A stretch of 64,000 bases of DNA from positions 36,864,361 to 36,928,360 of the forward strand of contig CM055106.1 of the NCBI GenBank assembly GCA_029204225.1, given 5' to 3'. Made by a program: the position numbers and the translations under genes. Position 1 is the stretch's first letter, and each line of letters starts with the position of its first letter. Origin of the DNA: Diphasiastrum complanatum (lineage: Eukaryota; Streptophyta; Lycopodiopsida; Lycopodiales; Lycopodiaceae). Under the pieces are notes generated by a model, which had not been told where the DNA came from, made no database searches, and saw only the letters and a list, made by a program, of their open reading frames with translations. Shown in pieces: positions 1 through 10,200 of the stretch.

Positions 1-199
1 ACCATCCAATACCTTGACTTTCTTAGGCTCAAACAACTTGACTCCCCCCGAATCAAATTATGTGGACATGATTAACCTTTGCCATAACCATGAGCACTTT
101 GATTGAAGATTGACTCCTTTGGTCTCTTTGAACATCTTCCAAGCCACTACAAATATTTAAGGATCTCAACAACAACCATAAAGAAATTGTAATCCTCTT

Positions 200-1262
200 T
201 GATTACCATAACACTATCATAACAGGAAATGGATCTATAAATGTCAACACCAAATCTCCTGCATCAACATCCATGTTAGAAACTTGTACTTCATAGGTAG
301 TTGGCTCCACTTGTGTTGATTCCGTGAATTGAATCAATTTCAATTCTCCTGGTACTATCATAATTACCAGCTGTGATGGACTTAGCAGAACTACTCCCCT
401 CTGGATGTTCATCTTGAAAACCGTTGATAACACTTCATGTTTGCATTGCATTCAATTAAAAATGAAGTGGTTGGCTCCACTTGTGTTGATTCCGTGAATT
501 GAATCAATTTCAATTCTCCTGGTACTATCATAATTACCAGCTGTGATGGACTTGATGGACTTAGCGGAACTACTCCCCTCTGGATGTTCATCTTGACAAC
601 CGTTGATAACACTTCATGTTTGCATTCCAACAACATTAAATTAAAAATAACAACATTCAACAACATTCCAACAACGAATTCAATTAAAAATGAAGTGGTT
701 GGCTCCACTTGTGTTGATTTCGTGAATTGAATCAATTTCAATTCTCCTGGTACTATCATAATTACCAGCTGTGATGGACTTGATGGACTTAGCGGAACTA
801 CTCCCCTCTGGATGTTCATCTTGAAAACCGTTGATAACACTTCATGTTTGCATTCCAACAATTTTATTAAAAAAATAACAACATTCCAACAACGAATTCA
901 ATTAAAAATGAAGTGGTTGGTTCCACTTGTGTTGATTCCGTGAATTGAATCAATTTCAATTCTCCTGGTACTATCATAATGACCAGCTGTGATGGACTTG
1001 ATGGACTTAGAGGAACTACTCCCCTCTGGATGTTCTTCTTGAAAACCGTTGATAACACTTCATGTTTGCATTCCAACGAATTCAATTACAAATGAGTAGT
1101 TGGCTCCACTTGTGTTGATTCTGTGAATTGAATCAATTTCAATTCTCCTGGTACTATCATAATTATCAGTTGTGATGGACTTGATGGACTTAGCGGAACT
1201 ACTCCCCTCTGGATGTTCATCTTGAAAACCGTTGATAACACTTCATGTTTGCATTCCAACGC
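200..1262 (-). repeat. Five-copy tandem repeat in a copia-like hinge remnant
   Basis: Five diverged direct copies begin near 301, 471, 699, 917 and 1100, so the spacing varies from about 170 to 228 bp. Copies agree over most of their length; the linker between them (an A/T-rich stretch with short CAACATTC words) varies in length. The minus strand is open through several copies and reads a repeating Pro/Ser-rich peptide with the words IQRGVVPLSPSSPSQL and LIQFTESTQVEPTT. This low-complexity, acidic and proline-rich composition fits the hinge between integrase and reverse transcriptase in Ty1-copia polyproteins, which is an inference because no flanking integrase or RT is left here. It is likely a minisatellite expanded from a dead element, not a gene. 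Confidence 0.75.
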
Positions 1263-1479
1263 TTTTTGAATCCTATCATAGGATTATTTAAGATTCACAG
1301 ATGCAATAAGCAAAAAGAAAACTAGGAGGTAGGTTGTTGATCCATAAGGGGAAAAATCAAAAGTTTGATGCTGCCTTCTCACTTGTGCAAAAGTTTATTA
1401 TGCAATGCAATAGTGAATTTCGTTTTCTACTAGCAAGCTACACAAATTTAGGATGACCATATGAGAGTTTATTAATCTT

Positions 1480-2080
1480 TATTAGAAGAGTCAGGTGGTG
1501 AAAGATCAATTTACGTAATACGGCCAACAGAGAAAGTGTACTTAATACAACGCCTGTACTCAACAATTTACCACTTGCCTTTCAAAGTTTTGTGATGACT
1601 CTTACTTTGAGAGAAACAAAGTCAAGCTTTGAGGAGTTAAATGCTCTTCTGTAATATGAGAAAATGAGACTTTCAAGTCTCGTGTTTAGAGATAACTACA
1701 AGGAGTAGGCCTTTATAATAAAAAAGTAATAGAAGAGATAAAGGCAACGGAAGAAAGGCGACGTAAAGAAAGAAGAGTACAAGGATGGTGGAATCAGGTT
1801 TACTCCGAGGCAGGATAGAAACCACAATTACTGGGGTAAATATGGTCATTTCTTCTTTGATTGCAAAAATTGGAAGTGCAATCAACAGAAGAAGAATCAA
1901 GTTGGTAATTTTATTGAGGAGAGTTCACATGATGATATTGTCAATTATGAGTTTTTCTCTGCTTCTATAGTTAGTGAGGAATCAGTTGACTCATGTAAGG
2001 ATAAGATAATGGGTGTCGAGGACCTCTATGCACATGACTCCTCATTGGGGTTGGTTGACAAAGTTTACAACTTTAAATGA
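1480..2080 (+). pseudogene. Ty1-copia gag remnant (UBN2-type with zinc-knuckle relic)
   Basis: In shifting + frames the segment reads NNLPLAFQSFVMTLTLRET and FEELNALL, a pattern typical of the gag (UBN2-type) domain of plant copia elements. About 200 bp downstream it reads WGKYGHFFFDCKNW, which keeps the spacing of a CCHC zinc knuckle but has lost the first cysteines. Stops and frameshifts separate the two parts. It lies in the opposite orientation to the repeat at 200-1262 and to the pol relic at 2850-3325, so this corner is a patchwork of unrelated insertions. No LTR was found for it. Confidence 0.6.
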
Positions 2081-2849
2081 TAGGTCAAATGTAAAGCTAT
2101 GGACTTCTATGCTCGAGACATAAAAGGCAAAGTAACAAGAGCAAATCTCTTCTCCGTAGCTAGCAAGCTAGGCTGGTAGACAAGATTCTTTCTACAAGCA
2201 CGAATTGCTTACAACCAAATTGGTCAAACAGGCACTCTGAGTAAGTAAATTGAGGAGCTAGAAGCTGGTTTATTAAGTATTTGTCCAAGATGCTTAGTGA
2301 GATTGTGGGATAATCCCATGCGTAATTGTGCTTGATCATCAAACCCTAGTAAATAGCCAAGTTTGGTTCCTAAGCTAGTTAAATTTGCCTGTCACGGCAG
2401 TCGGCATATTCTTAAACATGGTCAAACCGGTTCAAAAGTTATGTCGGTCATCAATTCATAGAGAATGAAAAATCTCCATACACAAATATTACAGCAGCAA
2501 TCATAGGTCTTATTATGATGTCAAAGATTACAATGCAGTCAAGTGAACTCTATTACGGAAATAATTCCTCTTTCTTCTAAGCAATTGGCCTCAATTAGAA
2601 GGCTTTCAGTCGTGCAAGCTAAAAGGGTATCAATCTACATACATCCATCGTTGGATAGTCCTTAAATAAAAGTCTATGCTGTGTGTTGTCCTTGTGCTGG
2701 TGATGCATTCTCTGTACATGAGACTCACTATCCACAAGATCAGGTCGTGCTTCCTTTATGGCTTCTTGTAGAGGCTGGTCTCAAAATGTTTTGAGATTAC
2801 TTACATGAAACACGTTATGGAAATGCCAGGAAGACGATATCTTTAACTA
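2081..2849. other. Unassigned AT-rich stretch between retroelement relics
   Basis: No ORF with a recognisable domain, no RNA gene and no clear repeat was seen on either strand. It is probably decayed transposon sequence, given both neighbours. Confidence 0.4.
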
Positions 2850-3325
2850 GTATGTAACATCATTAATGACTATGAAACTCTGGAAAGGTTCGTAAAAGCC
2901 TTTCATAAGCCTAATCTTAATGGCTGGGTTTGCACTATTGCTAAGCCATGGTTTCTCAAAGTTGAGGACGACTTGAGCACCCAGCTTGAAGATCATCTTT
3001 TTGCGTTTTTGTTGGCTTATTTTTCTTGCTTTTCTTGAGCAAGCTTGATTGCCTGCTTTACCTGTTCCAGAGCAACACTGTGATAAGAGGTGCAAAAACT
3101 TAGGGCTCATGATAGTGGGTTGTTTCTTAGTTAGCCAAAAAACAGTTGAAGTACCAATAATAAAACAATTACCACTTGTAGATTGTCTCGTGCTTGGATC
3201 ATGGCTCCAATCCGAATCACTATGTCCGAACATGGAATGAAATGGATCTTTAAGATCAAGGTTGGCAAGCCTGGTTCCTGTCTCAACAAGGGTAGCAACT
3301 TGCTTGCATCCTTCAGTATCAATCT
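2850..3325 (-). pseudogene. Chimeric retroelement relic: copia RNase H joined to gypsy integrase tail
   Basis: The minus strand first reads the start of a copia RNase H (GHSDSDWSHDPSTRQSTSGN then WLTKKQPTIMSP, matching the family pattern of D-x-DW, RRSTSG and SxKQPT). It then passes, within the same ORF (2847-3233), into a stretch resembling the C-terminal part of a Ty3-gypsy integrase (KKMIFKLGAQVVLNFEKPW, then KGFYEPFQSFIVINDVTY; the family has FKVGDxVLLK and GPFxILxxIGxVAYxL). The two belong to different superfamilies, so the join must come from insertion or recombination. The fusion has no stop at the join but no complete domain on either side; it is dead. Confidence 0.6.
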
Positions 3326-3522
3326 CTTTATAATCTATTTAACATATCTACACTGAGAGATAAAGATACCATTTTTCTTCTGCACAAATTCAAGACGAAG
3401 ATGGAAATGCAGCAAACTTAGATCAACCATCTCAAAATTTGAACACGAATCAACTTTAATTGCTGCAATATTCTATATAAAAGCAACTATGAATGTGTCC
3501 ACCGTTACATAAGAATTGGTAG

Positions 3523-4110
3523 TTCTAATACCAAATGTTACAACCCTCAAGATACGTCGATAGCTATAAGGTCGCCTGCACGCCTTATACATTTGATGAT
3601 AGGACTGTTACCGCCCATCCATAGAGTCACCATTGACCATGGACTGAGGTTATTGACACCATCATGCATGGTTATCCCTCCAACGATAACCAATGTCCCA
3701 TACCATTGGCTGTTCTCTCCGCTCTCCCTAGCACACATCTCTTGGCCTAGAGATACATCATGGCCTCCTGAATAGACTGAGTGAATGACAAAGGGTTCCT
3801 TCACCTCTATATATACATAGTATTAAGTGGGCCCCTCATCGAGCATGGTCCAATTTATGACGTGCCATCGTAGATGATAACAGGCCGCACCCAAACAGTC
3901 GATAAGTGTTCCACCCCCTTGCAAGGCCGTCACCTTTGCGCATACCAATATGGTACATGACACACATCCACCTCTATCACCATCCTTCCCAGGCCGTCTG
4001 AGTTTTCCTTCACCACACATATGGTGCACAAAGCCATCTAGCATTTGACATGTAGCCATGCCCATCACATTCAGCTCATTGGCTGTAAGTCTTCCATTCA
4101 TAAGATACAT
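3523..4110 (-). mobile_element. Candidate LTR end with primer-binding site (minus-strand element)
   Basis: Read on the minus strand, a sequence ending in GTTGTAACA (low bound 3536) is followed at once by TTTGGTATTAGAAC, which resembles the initiator-Met tRNA primer-binding site TGGTATCAGAGC. This is the normal order LTR then PBS. The far LTR boundary is not resolved; 4110 is a guess from the end of the GC-richer block. The pol relic at 2850-3325 lies downstream in the same orientation and could belong to it. Confidence 0.4.
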
Positions 4111-4620
4111 ATTTTCTCACCTGCCTTAAATGCTTATGAACATGATGGAGGAACATGGAGTGAGAGTAGTTGCGAACTCCAAAGACTTATCTTTTGGGCT
4201 TTTTTTAAGACCAAGTCAATTTTTTGAGTGTTTCATTGAACAGCCTAAATGTGTAATTGCACCATTAGTTCACTGTGTTTTGTTCTTAATTATTGCATGG
4301 GAGTTCTCCACGCCTGAAGGCCTGGATACTAAACCCAAACAATGGCCCTGCATTAATAGAAATAACAACATTGTACTCTAGCTAACATTTTTGGCAAGCT
4401 CTTTTTTCACTTTGTCACTGTGTTCCCAGCTTGAACACAGATTTAGATGGGAAGTATCTAGATGGGGCTAAAATGATTTTGATTCTGATTTACTTGTTTT
4501 TTTTATCTCACAAATCAGCCTTCATAGGATTGTTGTACTTTCACTTTGGGATGGACCTTTGAGAGTGTTATTTGGAGTTGCAGCACTAACATGCTTACTT
4601 CAATCCTGTTATTTGTGCAG

Positions 4621-7600
4621 CTATCGTACGAACTATTTTATTCTGGTGACTCTTATTCTTGGTAAGCCATTTTTCCTTGAATTGTAGTTGCAGTTGCTTA
4701 TAGTTAAAAAGAATAAGTTACTTTTTCAGATTGATATAGTTCCTCATGAATTCTTATTTTATTGTTCGGCATGTAGCAAAGAAAGTATCTTATAGGTAGC
4801 AGTTACTAAAAAATCATAACCATGTAAGATGGAAGTCTGCTCTTTGGTATCCTGATTATTGTAAATAGTCAACAGAATTAGTTTCTTTAGAATCATAACC
4901 ATGTAAGACGGAAGTCTGACCTTGGGTATCCTGATTACTGATTAATAGTAATCCGAATCAGTTCCTGGAAAGTATTACAGACTTGCAGCATGCAAGGGTT
5001 GTATTTCTTGAACCTAAAAAGAGTTTTTGTTCACAATGCTATTACCATTCTGTGTTGCAGCGGATCGCGATACAAAAACGTTCCGGATCGTGCGATCCGG
5101 AACGTCAGCGATCCGCGACCCGGATCGCAAATTTTTTTTTTTTTTTTGTGGAAAAAGTAGTAATGGCCAATTTTTTTTTTTTTTGAGTTTAATACTAACT
5201 AAATCAGTTATGAATGGTGTTCTGATGCCAATGGTTTGCAGATCTACTGATTCCGTTTTCTGTTAGAAAATGATAGAAAGAGTTAGAAGGAGCCTTCCTT
5301 AGATTGGCAGGAATTGTATACTTCTTTTGGAATAGCTGAAACAGGGGTTCGGGGGGCGCCCCCCGAGAAATAGGGGGTCCGGGGGGCGGTAGCCCCCCGG
5401 TGGGGGGTTTGGGGGGCAACGCCCCCCAACGGCGGGGTCCGGGGGCTGCCGGTAGACCCCGGCCCCGACGGTAAGGCCTCTTCATGATTTGGCCTTCCAA
5501 CTCCCTGAGTGAAAACACACTTTTTGGTGTTTCGCACCCAAAACAGTCGGCAGACTACACAGTCCAAATTTCTGAAACCATATGAAAATGCAGCCAGTTT
5601 TCTTAAACCATCTACTGATGTCCAGATTTCTACTCAATGTAGCCCGCAGCCATCTGAAACCAAGCAACAGATCTGCATAACAATTGCTTTTTTGATATCC
5701 TTTCACATGATACCCATATTGGCAACTATACACAAAAAAAAAAAAATTTGCGTTCCGGGAAACCCTAATGGGAAATCCCGGATCGCGTTCCGGAACGCGG
5801 ACTGCAACCTTGTTACCATTGCACCAATTTTGGTGATAGGTTGATGATTTGCACCATCATTCTGGAGAGAAAGTCCTAGCAATTGCCATGCTTAGTCTTT
5901 TCTAAAGCTTGTATATTGGTTGCTGTGCAGTTATTGGATTTATTCGCAATCCACTCGCTTTGATTGCTGTTTCTCTGGCTGGCTTGAGTGTAGCATGCCT
6001 TAACGACAGGTAGTTCTTTTCTTGGTTGTCAAATATACGAGGCTTTTGCTAGATGTAGGTGTAATAATCTAGATTTGGTATAATATTTAGTTGTTCCTTT
6101 TTCAGATGCAGGTACTGTTGACATCATCACTTTAGGTTGAACTTCTCAGCATCTGTGTGTGCTGTATTAACTATTAGAAGAAAAATTTAACCTTACTGAA
6201 GGAGTATAGTTGAAAAAAGTGTTCTATTCACTTCTTCACATTTTTTCCCTCTCAGTTTTGCAGTTGCAGTCAGTGACAGGTTGACCAGGCTGGCACGACG
6301 TGTTTCACCCCCTTTGGCTGCAAAGCTGCGTGCCCCGATCACGTCAGATATCTCATACTTCTTTTACTGCTATGTACTATTTTTAGAAAAGGAGTTGATA
6401 ATATTCGTGTGATCTCAGATTATTATCAAGTTGGGTTATTGCAAAATGGAGCCCAACAGTTACTCATTGAAGCTTTGACTGAGAAACTATGTTGCATAGT
6501 TTGTATTTAAGGCTTTTTGTAGCTATTCCTTGTCAGGATCAATGACATCGTTGTTCTCTTTTGTGCTATAAAAAATGTCTAATGAATGAAGTCTGGTGAT
6601 GGCTAAATTGTCCGCTAATGGATGAACTTGACGATCAATGAAGAAGTATTAAATATTAAGTCGAAACAGCAAATTGCCGGTTTTTTTATTTTCTAGTTCC
6701 TCGTGAGGTTGTTCTTCCTTAGCGCAAAGCCAATCAGCTCCAAGGAGTTATACAACTATGTATATCTTGCCATATTGTGGGTTGCATTGTCCACCATGTT
6801 CTCGTGTATTTCTGTGGTTCAGTTACTCTTGTGGAATCTGACTTGCAATTTTCTCCAGGTCAGGGGTTCGAGGGCGCCCATTGAAAGGAACTGTTCATAT
6901 ATGTGGCAGGGATCGCAGATACATTATTTCGTGTATTTTTGCAAGTAATGTGGATTCTTTTTGTTGGTAATCTGTGTTAAGGGGTTCATGATATGACATG
7001 CTGCAGTGTAGTTTCCTCAAATTTCATCTTGTGGGTTTTATTGAGCATGATTATCAATTAAAAATTTTGAGATCTTTGTTTTGAGCAACTTATATGTAAG
7101 ATATGATGTGTCAAACATGTGGGGGCACTGATAAAACTTCAATATTTTCATATATGAGACTACATTATTGTGAAATTCACATTCAATTTTTTGCCTGTCT
7201 GCTCTTAAAAATCCTATATGTTATAGAAACATGCCTATAAAAAAATTGAATTTTGAAGTCTATAGAGATAGATACGTGGATCCAAAGTTACCCATTTAAG
7301 GGCTGATAAAAATCACCAAAACTGGAAGTATCATATTTGAGTGTATAACACCATGATCTTAACAAATTTGGAGTCCTATAAAGATATATACGTGCACTTA
7401 AAGTTACCCATGTGAAGTGTTGAAAAGTGCTGAAAATTGAAGTTTTTTGGGGGTAAACTGCTATCAATTGAGAGAAAAAAAAAAAAGTCTTCCGATAACA
7501 GTCAAATCTAGTTCCACATTCAATTTAAAGACTGAAATTTGACATGTTATGTCTCGTCAAATGACAACGGGTTTTATGTGCACTTTTGTGCACATGCGCA

Positions 7601-10200
7601 CAAAAGTGTGTCGAAAACAACTCTAATGTTAAATAGATATAAACTTATCAATTCTTGGAAGTGGTCTCAAAACCCATTTTTTTGGACACACTGCTTGTAG
7701 CACCTATACCAGGCTTCGAAATTCTTATCTAATGCTTCCAATAACTCAAGCACAGTAAAAGAACCCCATGTGCAAGGGATCTTGGCAAAAGATGGAGAGG
7801 AGGAGCTTTGATCAAACATTTGAAGGAGCATTCTTCTCCACGAGTGAGTGAGGTTACAAAAAGGCTGTCCCGAGCTGTATGTACATCGTTCTCTTAACGT
7901 AAATGAGACCCAAATATTTCTAAAACAGAGTGTTGGGTTGCCAACGCACAAAAAAAAAAGTTTGAAAAGGCCTCGTTTCAAATGTGGGCGTTTGAAACGC
8001 GTTTCATTGAGCATTCAAACGCGTTTGAATGTAACTATGCGGTCGGGAATGCGTTCCAGAACAAGCCTTTAATTTTAATTTCCTTCTTTTTTTAGCTGAT
8101 CGTTTCTAGCTGATATCATAGTAGCAAAAAATGATTGCTGTATGAGGATATTCCTGGATGAGGGTAGTTTTTTTTATTGGTGATCTGTTCTGCTTGAAAT
8201 GCACATCAACCTAGCTCTGCACTTGGGGCCACATTCTTCGTGTTAAGATGCATTTTTTGGGGGTGCAGGATCAGGCGTGTTGTCTGTCAACAACAGAACT
8301 TGACGGAACCTTTGATACGAATTCTGAAATAGTGAATACCTATTTATTAGAAGATTTAGAAGGCAGACCTAATGCATCCTTAGATCAATACGCAAATTCC
8401 GCAGAGAGAAAACATCAGAACTTTCATTCTCAGAGACTGAAGCGGGCATAATGGAAGCCTACACAGGATAGTTCTGTTGTTGAATGACAATGTACCTAGT
8501 TTTATTAACTTTTGGAAACTCGTTCAGACCTTGAAACCCGTTCTGACCCTTTTGAGCCGGAACATACTGGGTCAGAACGTTTTTTTTTTCCAAAAAAATA
8601 AAAACCAGTATCAAAACACCTGCTGGCCACGATCTTCCTTCTTTCAAACCTGCCATTCTTCAAATAGAAGCTAAAACTGCAAATTTCAACTAATTTAGCC
8701 TCAAATCTGATATTTTTTATAATCACTGGATGGTTGTCTCAATTGTGCATATGTATCCCCCGACACTCTCAACGCTGTTCCTATTGAGTAATTTTCTACA
8801 CTGTTAAGCTCTTCAGAACAACTACTTCAAAGTGTGGCAGGATATTTTGACCAAGGCACAGTCCCCAATCTATGGCAAGCATAAGAAGTCTCCTGATTGT
8901 GTTACTGTTGTTTGTGCCCTTTTACCTGCATGTGAACTGCATCTTGTTCTGCCCGTAAGAGTAGCAAACTATTACACTTTCCTTGAAGTAAACCTATCAT
9001 TGAAACAGTAAAGATTGGAACACTATAGAGTGCCATTTCTCTGATCTTATTACACTTTAGAGAAGGCTGCAATAGGAACATTATTACTCAGGTAAATGGT
9101 TCTTTCAGCACGGGAACAAGAATCGAGAATCAATATCATTTTTTTTCCTTTGTTAAAAAGATATGTATTTTTAAATTTTTTTTTTGGGCAAGTTCTGGAA
9201 CGGAGCGTGTTCTGGATGGAAAGTTCCGGAACTGAATGGGCAACTATGGTTGCGACCCATAATGGTCGGAATGGATGACATCATGACAAGCAAACTCTGT
9301 GACAACTATGTGCATTTGAGATCATGCTTATAATTTTTTCTGTACTCTGCCTGATTATAAGAGGCCAATAATAACATTATGTTTCAAATGAAGTTTGTCT
9401 GACAAATAACTGAGTTTTTGATTCTAGTGCTGATTCTCTTTCTCGTACTTCTTGCAGTCAGTGCTCTGTTATGGTTTTTGTCATCAGCATTTATAACTGT
9501 CTTTGGAGCTCTAGCCGTGGGTATCACACGTAAGTTCTTTTCCAAGCTCAAAAGGTGAAAGAATGATGAAGCTTTACAATGCATGCTGTAATGGGGAGCT
9601 TTCTATTTCTAGCTACGTGCCCTTTTCCATAAGTTCATAGGAACTGTGATCTCTTCATCACGAAGCCTTCATGATAGTTTTCTGTCCTTCACCTTGGGAG
9701 AAGTCATAGAAACTCAGCATGTTGGTCTCTGTATAGTTGTATGGAAGCTAATGTGGATGTATCTTTATGCATGTGATTCAACTACTCTTTGGCAGTCATG
9801 GTGTTAATAGGGATATTGTAGCATGTCTTTTTTATGCACGAAGGAGGTCATAGGATACTATAAGACTAGATACAGAATGCAGGTCTTCTATGTTACACTC
9901 AATACTGTTCGAGTTAATATTGATATAATGGTCTGCGCTATGCATGATGGAGGTGAGCATATAAGACTTTGTGGAGGGCCTCCACAAAGTTACATATTGT
10001 AGGTCTTCTATGTTATTTCTGGCTATTATTCTAAGTGCAACTTGATGTAGCAATTCAAGCAGATCGGCTGATGAAATTGGCATTTTCTTTTTGCAGTTTC
10101 ATGGGCACATGCAAGTTTCCGTACTCCTAATCTAAAAGCCAGGCTTAATTCATTTCGAGAAGAATTTCGGGCGGTGTGGCGTGGGTACAGCAATGCCTAG
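4621..10200 (+). CDS. PRA1: PRA1 family protein (A-type), 3' six exons; 5' exon(s) not seen
   Basis: Six exons with consistent phases: 4621-4661, 5931-6009, 6256-6342, 6859-6966, 9462-9529 and 10097-10200 (TAG stop). Exon 4/5 could instead be joined 6962/9458 with the same frame. Together they encode the last 161 residues: YRTNYFILVTLIL, a hydrophobic stretch ending LSVACLNDSFAVAV, SPPLAAKLRAP, GRPLKGTVHICGRDRRY, a second hydrophobic segment, and the C-terminus ASFRTPNLKARLNSFREEF followed by RAVWRGYSNA. This series is characteristic of plant PRA1 (prenylated Rab acceptor) proteins, small ER/Golgi membrane proteins that bind prenylated Rab GTPases. The usual length is about 200-215, so about 50 N-terminal residues are missing. 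Exon 1 should end with the first two bases of a Tyr codon; none was found in the 240 bp upstream, and the sequence before 4110 is transposon debris, so it may lie outside the window. Introns hold several insertions. Confidence 0.85.
4811..4965. repeat. Two-copy direct repeat in a PRA1 intron
   Basis: The words AATCATAACCATGTAAGA and GGTATCCTGATTA occur twice in the same order, near 4811 and 4890 (offset about 79 bp), with a few mismatches. It is a simple local duplication within the intron after exon 4621-4661. Confidence 0.7.
5050..5812. mobile_element. Non-autonomous hAT-like transposon, 763 bp, in a PRA1 intron
   Basis: The octamer TTACCATT stands on both sides (5042-5049 and 5813-5820), an 8-bp target duplication as expected for hAT elements. 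Ends are inverted: left CTGTGTTGCAGC, right (reverse complement) CAAGGTTGCAGT. Inside each end lie CG-rich palindromes: 12-bp arms CGTTCCGGATCG with a 2-bp spacer at 5079-5104 on the left, and the perfect palindrome GCGTTCCGGAACGC at 5785-5798 on the right. Each is followed inward by CGCAAATTT and a long homopolymer T tract (A tract on + at the right end). The core (5346-5470) is a G/C-only block of near 30-bp repeats. No transposase ORF is present. The family assignment rests on TSD length and terminus style. Confidence 0.8.
5346..5470. repeat. Extreme GC-rich repeat block inside the hAT-like element
   Basis: The block consists of variants of GGGGTCCGGGGGGC and its complement, repeated four to five times, in otherwise AT-rich intron sequence. 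Antisense reading gives a Pro/Gly/Ala-rich low-complexity peptide; the open frames there are a consequence of composition. It contains perfect short inverted repeats such as GGGGGGCGCCCCCC and could form strong secondary structure in the PRA1 pre-mRNA. Confidence 0.7.
7240..7445. repeat. Diverged direct repeat pair in the PRA1 intron
   Basis: Two copies about 115-120 bp apart share the order: GAGTC or AAGTC, TATA-AAGATA or TATAGAGATA, TACGTG, then AAAGTTACCCAT. They are diverged but collinear. No function is suggested. Confidence 0.5.
7581..7608. other. Perfect 11-bp-arm hairpin in the PRA1 intron
   Basis: CACTTTTGTGC (7581-7591) and GCACAAAAGTG (7598-7608) are exact reverse complements with a 6-base loop. 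It may be the core of a miniature inverted-repeat element, but no terminal repeats or target duplication were identified. Confidence 0.6.
7945..8042. mobile_element. hAT-like right terminus with AAACGCGTTT palindromes
   Basis: An A10 tract is followed by repeated CGTTTGAAAC-type words, a 12-bp palindrome GAAACGCGTTTC (7994-8005), a perfect 20-bp palindrome CATTCAAACGCGTTTGAATG (8012-8031), then TAACTATG. The order homopolymer, spaced palindromes, short terminal word equals the right end of the element at 5050-5812, and the outer word CATAGTTA (reverse complement) resembles its CAAGGTTG. No matching left end or target duplication was found, so this is a fragment or a variant with unclear borders. 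Confidence 0.45.
8500..9248. mobile_element. Candidate second hAT-like element in the same PRA1 intron (borders unsure)
   Basis: The left side (about 8515-8590) carries the inverted words GTTCTGACCC and GGGTCAGAAC followed by a T tract. The right side (9171-9248) has a T tract, then GTTCTGGAACGGAGCGTG, the palindrome AGTTCCGGAACT (9222-9233) and a terminus whose reverse complement is CATAGTTGCCC. The right end lines up well with that of the element at 5050-5812. The left end does not show the expected terminal word and no 8-bp duplication was found, so the two ends may belong to separate insertions. Confidence 0.4.
9966..9990. other. Perfect 12-bp-arm hairpin flanked by a 16-bp direct repeat
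   Basis: ACTTTGTGGAGG and CCTCCACAAAGT are exact reverse complements separated by one base. The word AGGTCTTCTATGTTA occurs on both sides, near 9881 and 10001. It sits in the last PRA1 intron, just before the terminal exon; it may be a small insertion. Confidence 0.6.

Noticed and set aside
3547-4110. Two minus-strand frames of 85 and 95 codons as a possible first PRA1 exon or separate gene.
   Set aside because: Wrong strand for PRA1, no family pattern, and the segment ends like an LTR before a primer site.
5204-5567. Pro/Gly-rich minus-strand frames of about 100 codons in the PRA1 intron.
   Set aside because: They come from the GC-only block of the hAT-like element and have no real domain.
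7945-9248. Pairing the 7.9-8.0 kb and 8.5 kb ends as one element.
   Set aside because: Both would be facing the wrong way (a right end before a left end), and no target duplication fits.
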